Below are positions 23,854-30,701 of a stretch of DNA of 33,307 nucleotides, piece after piece. The DNA comes from a virus. The stretch lies in IMG/VR virus record IMGVR_UViG_3300030102_008449, positions 10,194 to 43,500 of that record; one strand, given 5' to 3'. Position 1 is the stretch's first letter, and each line of letters begins with the position of its first letter. The notes under the pieces are model-generated. The model was given only the letters and a program-made list of their open reading frames with translations, did no database searches and was not told the DNA's origin. The translations under genes were made by a program, and so were the position numbers.

Positions 23854-24255
23854 TTATTTTTTCCATTTATTACGTCCTACTAACATTCCAATTATTCCAT
23901 AATTAGCAATATCAATAAACGTATCTTCCATACCTTCTCCCTTAACATAATTTCTATTATGTACTAGAAGGTTTTTTAATCTTGAGATTTTATCAGTAAG
24001 TCTAATAGCTAAACCAGTTAGTGAAAACTTCTTATCATCACTACTATTTAAAATATCACCCCCTAGAGCAATATTGTTTAAACCATAATCCATATGTTTA
24101 GCAGCAAACATTTCATACATTTCCATCCCAATCCTTTTATATTCTTCAGCTAATTCGGGATATTCAGTTTCAAATATTTCAACTACTCCTAAACCATCAA
24201 TCGTAGTTTCTTTCTTTTCATCAGCCATTAATTCATATGCTTTTTTACTATCCAT
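23854..24255 (-). CDS. DUF1599 / Nmad1-like protein
   Basis: The 133-residue protein carries AAKHMDYGLNNIALGG (54-69), AIRLTDKISRLKNLL (83-97) and EDTFIDIANYGIIGMLVGR (110-128), matching the all-helical pattern of DUF1599. That family is also called nucleotide modification associated domain 1 and is seen near DNA base modification genes; its helices resemble MazG-type pyrophosphatases. Whether it acts on modified nucleotides here is inference. It overlaps the 24248-24475 gene by eight bases and lies just upstream of the nuclease. Confidence 0.65.
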   Translation of the reverse strand: MDSKKAYELMADEKKETTIDGLGVVEIFETEYPELAEEYKRIGMEMYEMFAAKHMDYGLNNIALGGDILNSSDDKKFSLTGLAIRLTDKISRLKNLLVHNRNYVKGEGMEDTFIDIANYGIIGMLVGRNKWKK

Positions 24256-24475
24256 TTACTTGTGATTTAACATTAAAATATTTTTCCAATATTTCTAATC
24301 TTTCATCTGCTGATGCTAATAATTTTAGAGCTTCATTACAATTATCCCAATAGTCTTTAGTTGAATGATCACCAATACCTGCTGGGTGGTTAGTTAATAA
24401 TTTAACACTTGCTAATGCTTTAGCTTTATCTGCCTCAGCTTCTTTTTTTAAAAATTCATATACTTCTTTATTCAT
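24248..24475 (-). CDS. Small helical phage protein (75 aa)
   Basis: The 75-residue protein begins MNKEVYEFLKKEAEADKAKA and is predicted to be helical throughout (ALKLLASADERLEILEKYF near the C-terminus). It resembles short proteins of T4-like marine phages as I remember them, but I could not search. The stop overlaps the DUF1599 gene start by eight bases. No domain or function is recognised. Confidence 0.6.
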   Translation of the reverse strand: MNKEVYEFLKKEAEADKAKALASVKLLTNHPAGIGDHSTKDYWDNCNEALKLLASADERLEILEKYFNVKSQVNG

Positions 24476-24484
24476 AATTTTAAT

Positions 24485-25228
24485 TTAACGGTTATCTATA
24501 TATACTATTACTTGGTTATAATAATCTAAAAAATCTTGAGTAAATATAAAATCTTTAGGTATTTCAAACATATCAGTAGAATACAATTTTATCTTTGGAA
24601 ATAATCTAAGATAAGTATCCCTAAAAATTTTAAATTCTTCTAAATAATATTTTATATGCCATTCACCCACTATTTTTTTAACATTTTCTTTTATCCACCA
24701 AAAATTACTATCATTAAAAATATTATATTCTCCACCTTCACAATCAGTTTTTAAAAAATCGATTTTATCTACATTAGCATTTTTAACAATATCCATGAAG
24801 GTTAGAGTTGGGAATGTACCTCCTTCTGAAGTTATTTTGCCTTCCTTTACGTCATAAGCCCTTATAAATTCTTTTCCACTAGTACTACCTACACCAACTT
24901 TAAATATTTCACAATTTAATTTAGTTGCTTGACAATTATCTACAAGAGTAGATATAAAACCTTCACATGGTTCTATTGCTACAACTTTTGATGGTTTTTG
25001 TTTTTGGATTTGCCAAATAAAAGGACCTACACTAGCACCGAAATCAAAAACAATATCATCTTTTTCTACTTCAAAATCTACTTGATATTGTCCTTTATTA
25101 AATTTAGTAAATTCTTCTGTTAATGCTGCTTTTAACCAATTATTATCAAGTTGACCCCAATCAAATTCTTTTAAAATATCATTTTGATTGTCTAAATGTA
25201 GTTTGCTATGTAGTTTGCTTTTACTCAT
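24485..25228 (-). CDS. FkbM-family methyltransferase
   Basis: After an N-terminal part of about 55 residues comes the SAM core: VFDFGASVGPFIWQI (60-74), VVAIEPCEGFISTLV (82-96) and, in the FkbM-specific position, FLKTDCEGGEYNIF (158-171). FkbM-type enzymes methylate hydroxyls of sugars and other small molecules. It lies outside the main glycan block but would fit the same function. It overlaps the gp62-like gene upstream by four bases (ATGA). Confidence 0.8.
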   Translation of the reverse strand: MSKSKLHSKLHLDNQNDILKEFDWGQLDNNWLKAALTEEFTKFNKGQYQVDFEVEKDDIVFDFGASVGPFIWQIQKQKPSKVVAIEPCEGFISTLVDNCQATKLNCEIFKVGVGSTSGKEFIRAYDVKEGKITSEGGTFPTLTFMDIVKNANVDKIDFLKTDCEGGEYNIFNDSNFWWIKENVKKIVGEWHIKYYLEEFKIFRDTYLRLFPKIKLYSTDMFEIPKDFIFTQDFLDYYNQVIVYIDNR

Positions 25229-25638
25229 TTTAATAGTTTACTAATTTCTTTATTATCAAACCCCATACTGGTTAATATACTAAGGATAATATCGTCTTCC
25301 AAAATATTTAAGTAATCCTTTACTTCGGATTTTGAACATTCCCAATGATTAGATAGACATGACAATAATTCATTATTATGTTGTTTAACATTAGACTTAA
25401 TGTATTTATTCCATTTACTGTTTTTAGGTATAAATTCTTTATAAACATTATAAATTGCCCTTTTTTCTTGTGGAGGATATTCTTGCACATAATTTGCCAC
25501 CTCTATAAAATCTGGGTTCATAGAAATAAATCTATGTATCATATAACTATTCCATACCTCCCAATCTTTATCTGTAAAACTTTCGACTGGGGATTTAATA
25601 TAATTGATTTGTTTAAGCCAATCAAATATATTCTTCAT
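25225..25638 (-). CDS. Clamp loader small subunit-like protein (gp62-like)
   Basis: The 137-residue, all-helical protein has WNSYMIHRFISMNPDFIEVA (29-48) and PPQEKRAIYNVYKEFIPKNS (55-74), which match my memory of gp62-like proteins of T4-like marine phages; the T4 protein is about 187 residues and diverged. Position is the main support: in T4 the order is 45 (clamp), 44, 62, and this gene follows the gp44-like gene with only an 83-residue gene between. gp62 binds the gp44 ATPase to form the 4:1 clamp loader. Confidence 0.6.
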   Translation of the reverse strand: MKNIFDWLKQINYIKSPVESFTDKDWEVWNSYMIHRFISMNPDFIEVANYVQEYPPQEKRAIYNVYKEFIPKNSKWNKYIKSNVKQHNNELLSCLSNHWECSKSEVKDYLNILEDDIILSILTSMGFDNKEISKLLK

Positions 25639-25889
25639 TAGGCAATTTCTTCCTCTAGTTCCTCTCTTAAATCGGCAGGAACTGATCCTTTTAATATCTT
25701 GCCTGTTTTAGGATCAAAAAATACTGGAATTGGTAATAAGGCATCCTCATCTGTACCAGTAATAAATTTAGATACTGTTCTTAAGATTACACCTTGTTGA
25801 AATACACTTCCACCCTCTGAATTTTTTATACCAGTTGTATTTTTTAAATCAATAGGAGGTCCTGCTGGGTTTTGAATTGGTTGTTCCAT
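25638..25889 (-). CDS. Small hypothetical protein between gp44- and gp62-like genes
   Basis: This 83-residue protein starts MEQPIQNPAGPPIDLKNT and contains SVFQQGVILRTVSKFITGTD and PVFFDPKTGKILKGSVPAD, which looks like a small beta-rich fold followed by an acidic helix (LREELEEEIA). No family is assigned. Its stop and the gp62-like start share one base, so it is translated with the clamp loader genes. It may be a virion or replication accessory protein. Confidence 0.6.
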   Translation of the reverse strand: MEQPIQNPAGPPIDLKNTTGIKNSEGGSVFQQGVILRTVSKFITGTDEDALLPIPVFFDPKTGKILKGSVPADLREELEEEIA

Positions 25890-25891
25890 AA

Positions 25892-26806
25892 TTATTTATT
25901 ATTTATTAAATTTTGAATTAAACTCATTGTATTTATTTCCTTATCTATTCGGAAATTTGCTTTATATTGATGGTCATTAACTAAAATAGCTACTGTACCT
26001 TCTTTACCAGGCAAATAAATGCTTGCATTTTCGAATAATGATTTAAACAATTCTTCAAAGTCATCAACATTGGCATTTGCAATTATTTGTCTAATTTCTT
26101 TAAATTTAGGTTGTGGTTCCTTTAATTTACTTATTACTTCATCTATATAATTAGATGATACTAGTACTGATTGGTCTAATTTTAATGTGTTATCTTGTGT
26201 AGATAACTGTATAGTATTAATACATTTACGTAAATCAGGATAATATTGATTAACTAAAGGTACTAAATTATTTACCTCATGTGTAATTGATTCTTCATTA
26301 CAAATCCAAGATAAATGCTTAGCAACATCTTTTTTAGTAGGAGGTACGATTTTAAGTACTTGGCACCTAGACTGTAAAGGATCAATAATACGTTCTACAT
26401 AATTACAAGTTAAAATAAAACGAGTAGTACGTGAAAATGTTTCTATTATGTTTCGGAGCGATGCTTGCGCTTGAATCGTGAGAAAATCCGCCTCATCCAA
26501 GATAACAACCTTGATGGACTTAAATGAAGCAACTGATGCGAAACCAGAGACTTTATCCCTAATAGTTTCGATCCCACGCTCGTCAGAAGCGTTAATATAA
26601 ATGTGATCACAATCTAAATTTTTAACAATTAATTTGGCTAAAGTAGTTTTACCAGTACCAGCTGGTCCGTAAAATATTAAATTTTGTATGTCATTCTGTT
26701 CTAGATAACTGGATATCGATTTTTTGATATTTTCATTACCAACATAATTCTCTAGTTTAGTAGGTCTATATTTTTCTACTAATAAACTATTCTCCGAATT
26801 CGCCAT
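25892..26806 (-). CDS. Clamp loader ATPase, large subunit (gp44/RFC-like)
   Basis: The 304-residue AAA+ protein has LLVEKYRPTKLENYVG (8-23), Walker A GPAGTGKT (47-54), Walker B ILDEADF (102-108) and SRCQVL with the RFC-type SRC motif at 146-148. It hydrolyses ATP to open the sliding clamp and load it onto primed DNA together with the small subunit, for the replisome. Length is near T4 gp44 (319). The start is 20 bases inside the upstream small gene. A DNA patch of distinctly higher GC lies at about 26455-26590, coding for Walker B and the following region. Confidence 0.9.
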   Translation of the reverse strand: MANSENSLLVEKYRPTKLENYVGNENIKKSISSYLEQNDIQNLIFYGPAGTGKTTLAKLIVKNLDCDHIYINASDERGIETIRDKVSGFASVASFKSIKVVILDEADFLTIQAQASLRNIIETFSRTTRFILTCNYVERIIDPLQSRCQVLKIVPPTKKDVAKHLSWICNEESITHEVNNLVPLVNQYYPDLRKCINTIQLSTQDNTLKLDQSVLVSSNYIDEVISKLKEPQPKFKEIRQIIANANVDDFEELFKSLFENASIYLPGKEGTVAILVNDHQYKANFRIDKEINTMSLIQNLINNK

Positions 26807-27056
26807 ATATTGAATATTTTTTTTCTGGTTCTGGTATCACTTCTGTTTCTTTTGAATCAATAGCATATAAATTACTCTTAAGAGGTTCTAATCTATAATG
26901 ACCTTTAAATCCCGTTTTAATCATATAAGCTTCTAATGTATCAGTTAATGATTTATGAACGGGTCCATCTGGTTCATTTGCAACTAATCTCCACTTGTCT
27001 CCAGGTGGGACTCTACGAGCAATTAGTATGTTTTTTTCTTCAATTTTTGTCGCCAT
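26787..27056 (-). CDS. Small hypothetical protein before the clamp loader gene
   Basis: The 89-residue protein starts MATKIEEKNILIARRVPPGD and includes KWRLVANEPDGPVHKSLTDT and TGFKGHYRLEPLKSN, a compact beta-like fold, with an acidic tail. No family is recognised. The TTTCGTATATT motif directly abuts its ATG, which leaves no room for a leader downstream if it is a promoter. It is probably co-translated with the clamp loader gene it overlaps by 20 bases. Confidence 0.6.
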   Translation of the reverse strand: MATKIEEKNILIARRVPPGDKWRLVANEPDGPVHKSLTDTLEAYMIKTGFKGHYRLEPLKSNLYAIDSKETEVIPEPEKKYSIYGEFGE

Positions 27057-27067
27057 AATATACGAAA
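27057..27067 (-). promoter_or_regulatory. TTTCGTATATT motif, copy 4 (abuts start codon)
   Basis: TTTCGTATATT lies between the GroEL stop (27073) and the ATG at 27056 and touches the ATG directly. If it is a promoter core, transcription would start at or inside the start codon, so a leaderless transcript or an RNA-level signal must be considered. Confidence 0.45.
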
Positions 27068-27072
27068 TTATT

Positions 27073-28701
27073 TTACATCATCCCCATCATTGATGGATCC
27101 ATTTGAGGTTGATTATTATTATTATCTTCTTCTAATTCATTTACTACAGTACATTCTGTTAATAAAACTGTACCAGCAACTGATGCTGCGTTTTCTAGTG
27201 CTAATCTAACTACTTTAGTTGGGTCAATAATACCAGCTTTTTTCATATTAGTTATCTTATCAGTTTTTATATTGTAACCCGCCCAAGCATCATCACCAGA
27301 ATTAACTAATTGATCAGCTAATATTTGTCCTTTAACTTCATCAAAACCAGCATTTACTAAAATTTGATTAAATGGTTTTGTACAAGTTGCTTTTACAATT
27401 TGTGCCCCAGTTGTTTTTGCCTCTACACCTGAGGAAGCATATAGTAAAGCTGTTCCACCTCCAGGTACAATACCTTCTTCAATTGCTGCCTTAGTAGCAT
27501 GAAGAGCATCATCAACTCTATCTTTTTTCTCCTTCATTTCAGTTTCGGTATTTCCTCCTACATGAATAATAGCTACTCCACCTACAAATTTAGCTAATCT
27601 TTCTTGTAATTTTTCTACTTCAAATGGGGTTTCCGCTTTATCTATTTGGTTTTGAAGTTCTTCTATTCTCTTTTCAATAACTTCAACTTCACCTTTTCCA
27701 TCTACTATAGTTGTTTTTTCCTTTTCTACAGTAATAGTTCTAGCTTCTCCAAACCAATCCCAACTGAACTTATCAAGCTTCATTCCTTTTTGCTTATCAA
27801 ATACTTTACCACCAGTTGTAATAGCTATATCCTCCAAAACTAATTTTCTTCTATCACCAAAATCAGGGGCTTTAACGGCACATACTTTCATTGTACCTCT
27901 CATTTTATTAACAATAAGAGTAGCAAGTGCTTCATTATCAATATCTTCAGCAATAATTAATAACGATCTTGCTTGTGCTGATACAGCTTCTAAAACAGGT
28001 AATAATTCTTTAACCTGAGTTAGTTTTTGGTCAGCAATAAGAACGAGGGGATTTTCTAAAGTAGAAGTCATATTACTATTATTAGTAACAAAATATGGTG
28101 ATTTATACCCTCTCTCAAACTGTAACCCTTCAACAGTCTCTAAATACGTTTCACCTGTACGAGATTCTTCTATATGAACAACCCCCTCCATTCCGACTTT
28201 GTCTATTGCTGTTGCAATCAATTTACCAACCTCTTTGTCATTGTTTGAGGAAATTGTTGCAATTTGTTCTAGTTGTTTTTCACCTGAAATGTCTTCAGAT
28301 ATTTGTTTTTTTAGATTTTTTACTACCTCACTTACAGTTGCATCTATATCTCTTTTTATTTGAACTGCATTTTCATTATTATTTAAAGCATTTAATCCTG
28401 CCTTTATCATATTACTTGCTAATAATGTAGAAGTAGTAGTACCATCACCAGCTTTTTCAGCTGTTTTAATAGCGGCTTGTTTGACTAATTGTACTCCTAA
28501 TTCCTGGTTAGGATCTTTTAATGTTATAGATTTTGCTACTGTTACTCCATCTTTTGTTGATTGTGGAACTCCTTGATCATTAGCAATAACTACATTTCTA
28601 CCATTAGGTCCTAAAGTTGATACCACAGCATTTGCTAGTGTATCTATACCTTTTACTAAATTTTTTCTGGCTGATGAGCCAAATTCTACTTTTTTATTCA
28701 T
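27073..28701 (-). CDS. groL: Chaperonin GroEL
   Basis: The 542-residue protein is a full GroEL: GPNGRNVVI (31-39), STKDGVTVAKSITL (48-61, containing Asp51), the nucleotide loop AGDGTTTS (84-91), an apical domain and the block RVDDALHATKAAIEEG with the catalytic Asp. The C-terminal tail ends in MDPSMMGMM, a Met-rich variant of the usual GGM repeats. It forms a 14-mer that folds proteins in an ATP cycle with GroES. Residue spacing is close to bacterial GroEL (548). It overlaps the GroES gene by eight bases. Confidence 0.95.
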   Translation of the reverse strand: MNKKVEFGSSARKNLVKGIDTLANAVVSTLGPNGRNVVIANDQGVPQSTKDGVTVAKSITLKDPNQELGVQLVKQAAIKTAEKAGDGTTTSTLLASNMIKAGLNALNNNENAVQIKRDIDATVSEVVKNLKKQISEDISGEKQLEQIATISSNNDKEVGKLIATAIDKVGMEGVVHIEESRTGETYLETVEGLQFERGYKSPYFVTNNSNMTSTLENPLVLIADQKLTQVKELLPVLEAVSAQARSLLIIAEDIDNEALATLIVNKMRGTMKVCAVKAPDFGDRRKLVLEDIAITTGGKVFDKQKGMKLDKFSWDWFGEARTITVEKEKTTIVDGKGEVEVIEKRIEELQNQIDKAETPFEVEKLQERLAKFVGGVAIIHVGGNTETEMKEKKDRVDDALHATKAAIEEGIVPGGGTALLYASSGVEAKTTGAQIVKATCTKPFNQILVNAGFDEVKGQILADQLVNSGDDAWAGYNIKTDKITNMKKAGIIDPTKVVRLALENAASVAGTVLLTECTVVNELEEDNNNNQPQMDPSMMGMM

Positions 28702-29065
28702 TAGATATATTATTTATTTGTTCAAATTCTTCTTTAGTTACTTCTGTTTCTGCTATTACTTCCTCAATAGCTGTTTTACTATTAACTTTAGCTAGTACCT
28801 GGTTTTCAGGTCCAACATAGTATTCTTCTCCATCATAAGGTAATTTAGTAAAGCCCATAGTTGGTAGTACTACTTTATCTCCTACTTTTAAAACTGTAGG
28901 GATAAATTCTCCACTAATAGTAGGTTTACCAGGTCCAACTGCTACAACCTCACCAAATTCATTTTTTTCTTTACCTAAATCAGGTACAATAATATTTCCG
29001 TAAGTAGTCTCTTCTGACTCAAACGGTTTAACGATAACTGCGTCAAATAGTGCTTCTAATTCCAT
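28694..29065 (-). CDS. groS: Co-chaperonin GroES (gp31 analogue)
   Basis: The 123-residue protein has the GroES fold: LFDAVIVKPFESEETTYGNI (6-25) containing the mobile loop, IIVPDLGKEKNEFGEVVAVG (25-44), and YYVGPENQVLAKV near 82-94. It is 27 or so residues longer than bacterial GroES (about 97) because of an acidic C-terminal tail (VIAETEVTKEEFEQ). It caps GroEL. In T4, gp31 takes this role with host GroEL; here a phage GroEL is encoded too. The start overlaps the previous gene by 23 bases. Confidence 0.88.
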   Translation of the reverse strand: MELEALFDAVIVKPFESEETTYGNIIVPDLGKEKNEFGEVVAVGPGKPTISGEFIPTVLKVGDKVVLPTMGFTKLPYDGEEYYVGPENQVLAKVNSKTAIEEVIAETEVTKEEFEQINNISNE

Positions 29066-29360
29066 CTGTGTATTCTTTTATGTTATTTCTTATATTTTTA
29101 AATTGTGTTAAAAATTCATTTAAATCTAATTTCTTTTTAATGTGTAATTGTTCATCACTAATCCACCTTAATGCTTGATCAAATCTAGCATGGTAAGAAA
29201 TTGATTTTGAATAAGTTTTACTTTTACCCTTAGACCTAAAATGGTCTTTATCGGATTCAACTTTTACATTAACAGTATAACAATGATCATCCTTAGTAAT
29301 AAAATAAGGATCTAAAATAGGATCTGTAATTGTTGTTATTGATTTTGCTTTTCTAGCCAT
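29043..29360 (-). CDS. Conserved-looking hypothetical protein (105 aa)
   Basis: The 105-residue protein begins MARKAKSITTITDPILDPYF and contains FITKDDHCYTVNVKVESDKD and FRSKGKSKTYSKSISYHARF, a charged beta-rich fold with helical end (FDQALRWISDEQLHIKKKLD). I recall similar short proteins in T4-like phages but cannot verify. It heads the GroES-GroEL unit: TTACGTATATT lies 26 bases before its ATG. It could bind nucleic acid. Confidence 0.6.
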   Translation of the reverse strand: MARKAKSITTITDPILDPYFITKDDHCYTVNVKVESDKDHFRSKGKSKTYSKSISYHARFDQALRWISDEQLHIKKKLDLNEFLTQFKNIRNNIKEYTDGIRSTI

Positions 29361-29386
29361 ATAACTTTTTTATTTGTTGTACCATC

Positions 29387-29397
29387 AATATACGTAA
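29387..29397 (-). promoter_or_regulatory. TTACGTATATT motif, copy 5
   Basis: TTACGTATATT lies 26 bases before the ATG at 29360, in the 73-base gap between hsp20 and the next gene. It differs from copies 1-4 by one base (A for T at the third position). It would drive the unit with GroES and GroEL. Confidence 0.5.
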
Positions 29398-29418
29398 AAA
29401 ACATTGCTAGGACACGTT
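29398..29418 (+). repeat. Inverted repeat arm, left of hsp20
   Basis: The plus strand reads AAAACATTGCTAGGACACGT. Its partner at 29909-29932 reads, on the minus strand, AAAACATTG, then TAG, then CTAGGGCACGT. Apart from the three inserted bases and one change they are the same. The two lie in opposite orientation on either side of hsp20. Confidence 0.55.
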
Positions 29419-29433
29419 TTTTTTGTAAAACTA

Positions 29434-29856
29434 TTACTTAATTTTAATAGACTTTGGTTTAGCCTCTTCAGCTAATGGTATAAAAATTTCTAATAAACCA
29501 TTTGCTAAAGTAGCATCAATATTACCTAAATCAAATTTAGGTGCTATTTTATACCTTAAATCAAATGATTTTTTAGATAAACCATTATGAATTATTCCTG
29601 GATGGAGTTCTTCTTTTTCTGGTTTAGTATAACTAATTTTTAAAGTATCCCCTTCAATATCTAAGACTACGTCTTTTTTAGTAAGACCAGTACAAGCAAC
29701 TTCAAAATGAAGTCCTGCATCGTCAAAGAAAATATTAAGTGGATGTGGTTGTTTGAAATTTCCAACAGGTTGAAATGTGCTGTCAGATTTAAAGTGATTC
29801 CTAAAAAGGATGTCGAAAGGACTTATATGCCTTTCAAAGATTTCTAATGTACTCAT
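29434..29856 (-). CDS. Small heat shock protein Hsp20 (alpha-crystallin family)
   Basis: The 140-residue protein has an alpha-crystallin domain of about residues 40-130: NIFFDDAGLHFEVACTGLTK, KDVVLDIEGDTLKISYTKPE and IDATLANGLLEIFIPLAEEA, the last with the usual A-x-x-x-N-G-x-L-x-I-x-x-P block, and ends SIKIK, an I-x-I tail. It binds unfolding proteins without ATP and hands them to other chaperones. Similar genes are known in T4-like cyanophages. It lies between clamp and GroES genes and is bracketed by inverted repeats. An extra ATG 6 bases upstream ends at once in TGA. Confidence 0.9.
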   Translation of the reverse strand: MSTLEIFERHISPFDILFRNHFKSDSTFQPVGNFKQPHPLNIFFDDAGLHFEVACTGLTKKDVVLDIEGDTLKISYTKPEKEELHPGIIHNGLSKKSFDLRYKIAPKFDLGNIDATLANGLLEIFIPLAEEAKPKSIKIK

Positions 29857-29871
29857 ATCATTTTATTTTAT

Positions 29872-29886
29872 GGGGCCGAAGCTCCC
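29872..29886 (-). promoter_or_regulatory. UUCG-capped hairpin in the hsp20 leader
   Basis: On the minus strand GGGAGC-TTCG-GCCCC can form a five base-pair stem with one bulged A and the stable C(UUCG)G loop. It lies 16 bases before the hsp20 ATG. No U-run follows it, so it is not a typical terminator; a leader structure is more likely. Confidence 0.4.
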
Positions 29887-29908
29887 GGTTAATTAATTAA
29901 AAACATAA

Positions 29909-29932
29909 CACGTGCCCTAGCTACAATGTTTT
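29909..29932 (-). repeat. Inverted repeat arm, right of hsp20
   Basis: The minus strand reads AAAACATTG-TAG-CTAGGGCACGTG, matching the plus-strand arm at 29398-29418. It lies between the promoter-like 15-mer and the hsp20 leader hairpin. In the hsp20 transcript it would pair with the other arm, with one G-U pair and a 3-base bulge. Confidence 0.55.
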
Positions 29933-29947
29933 GTTTATTATACATAT
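29933..29947 (-). promoter_or_regulatory. ATATGTATAATAAAC element before hsp20
   Basis: This 15-base minus-strand sequence is identical to that at 22917-22931 before the RHH gene and includes TATAAT. It lies 76 bases before the hsp20 ATG and just after the clamp gene stop (29953). It may be a promoter or a binding site of the RHH protein. Confidence 0.45.
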
Positions 29948-29952
29948 GTGAA

Positions 29953-30678
29953 CTATTCGTTTCTCGCAACAAAGTATTCACTTTTTATATCCTCGGAGTT
30001 AAAATTTAATTTTAACATTCCAATTTTTGATAATTTTAAAGTGCCATTTTCTTGATCTTTATTGGCATTTAAAATATCTTTAAATATATCAGAATCAAAT
30101 GGAACCGATATATCATTTTCTTTTACTTTACCATTCATTTGGTATGTAATTTTATTAGAAAACCCAGTACTATCACCAAATATAAATTCACAAACTAGAT
30201 TTCCATCTATATCAGTGGTTGAATTTATTAACATATTATTAACATCTGATAGTGCGCTTTTTGCTTTAATTAAATGGTCAATATCCTCTTGAGATAGATC
30301 TAATTCAATATCAAATCCTTCCTCAGGATCATCATAGTATGTGTTTTTACCTAATATTAAAGTATCTGCTAATGAGTAAGTCAAATCAAAATTAGAATCG
30401 GCTATGTTTATTTTAGTATAAACTGCTTTCATTTTTTCCAATGATAAAACTAAATCTCCATTAGTAATAGATATTAATTTACTTAATTTATTAGTATCAA
30501 ATACACCTAATTCTGAGTCCTCTAGTGGGAAATTATTTAACTCTACTTTACATACCCTTCCTGCTTCACCAGCATAAACTGTAAGCGTATTATCTTTAAT
30601 CCTCCATTTAACCTGGTTATTTAAACCATTTATATAATATTTAGCAATGGTGCTTGTTAATAGGTTTTTACTAATCAT
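29953..30678 (-). CDS. Sliding DNA clamp (gp45-like)
   Basis: The 241-residue protein resembles the T4 gp45 clamp (228 residues): a start like MISKNLLTSTIAKYYINGLN, GVFDTNKLSKLISITNGDLV in the first domain, and two clamp-like halves with a C-terminal KSEYFVARNE similar to the end of gp45. It has the acidic, beta-rich character of clamps and no catalytic motifs. A trimer would encircle DNA and tether the polymerase; in T4 it also activates late transcription. A TTACGTATATT motif lies only six bases before the ATG. Confidence 0.8.
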   Translation of the reverse strand: MISKNLLTSTIAKYYINGLNNQVKWRIKDNTLTVYAGEAGRVCKVELNNFPLEDSELGVFDTNKLSKLISITNGDLVLSLEKMKAVYTKINIADSNFDLTYSLADTLILGKNTYYDDPEEGFDIELDLSQEDIDHLIKAKSALSDVNNMLINSTTDIDGNLVCEFIFGDSTGFSNKITYQMNGKVKENDISVPFDSDIFKDILNANKDQENGTLKLSKIGMLKLNFNSEDIKSEYFVARNE

Positions 30679-30684
30679 AACTGT

Positions 30685-30695
30685 AATATACGTAA
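30685..30695 (-). promoter_or_regulatory. TTACGTATATT motif, copy 6 (before clamp gene)
   Basis: TTACGTATATT lies six bases before the clamp ATG, in the 23-base gap after the polymerase fragment. The close spacing, like copy 4, would give no leader if it is a standard promoter core, so an RNA-level role near the start codon is possible. Confidence 0.45.
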
Positions 30696-30701
30696 TTTTT
30701 T

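Noticed and set aside
28095-28430. Plus-strand frame opposite GroEL
   Set aside because: Antisense of a full-length conserved gene, with Leu-rich and Tyr-rich composition that is typical of such shadows.
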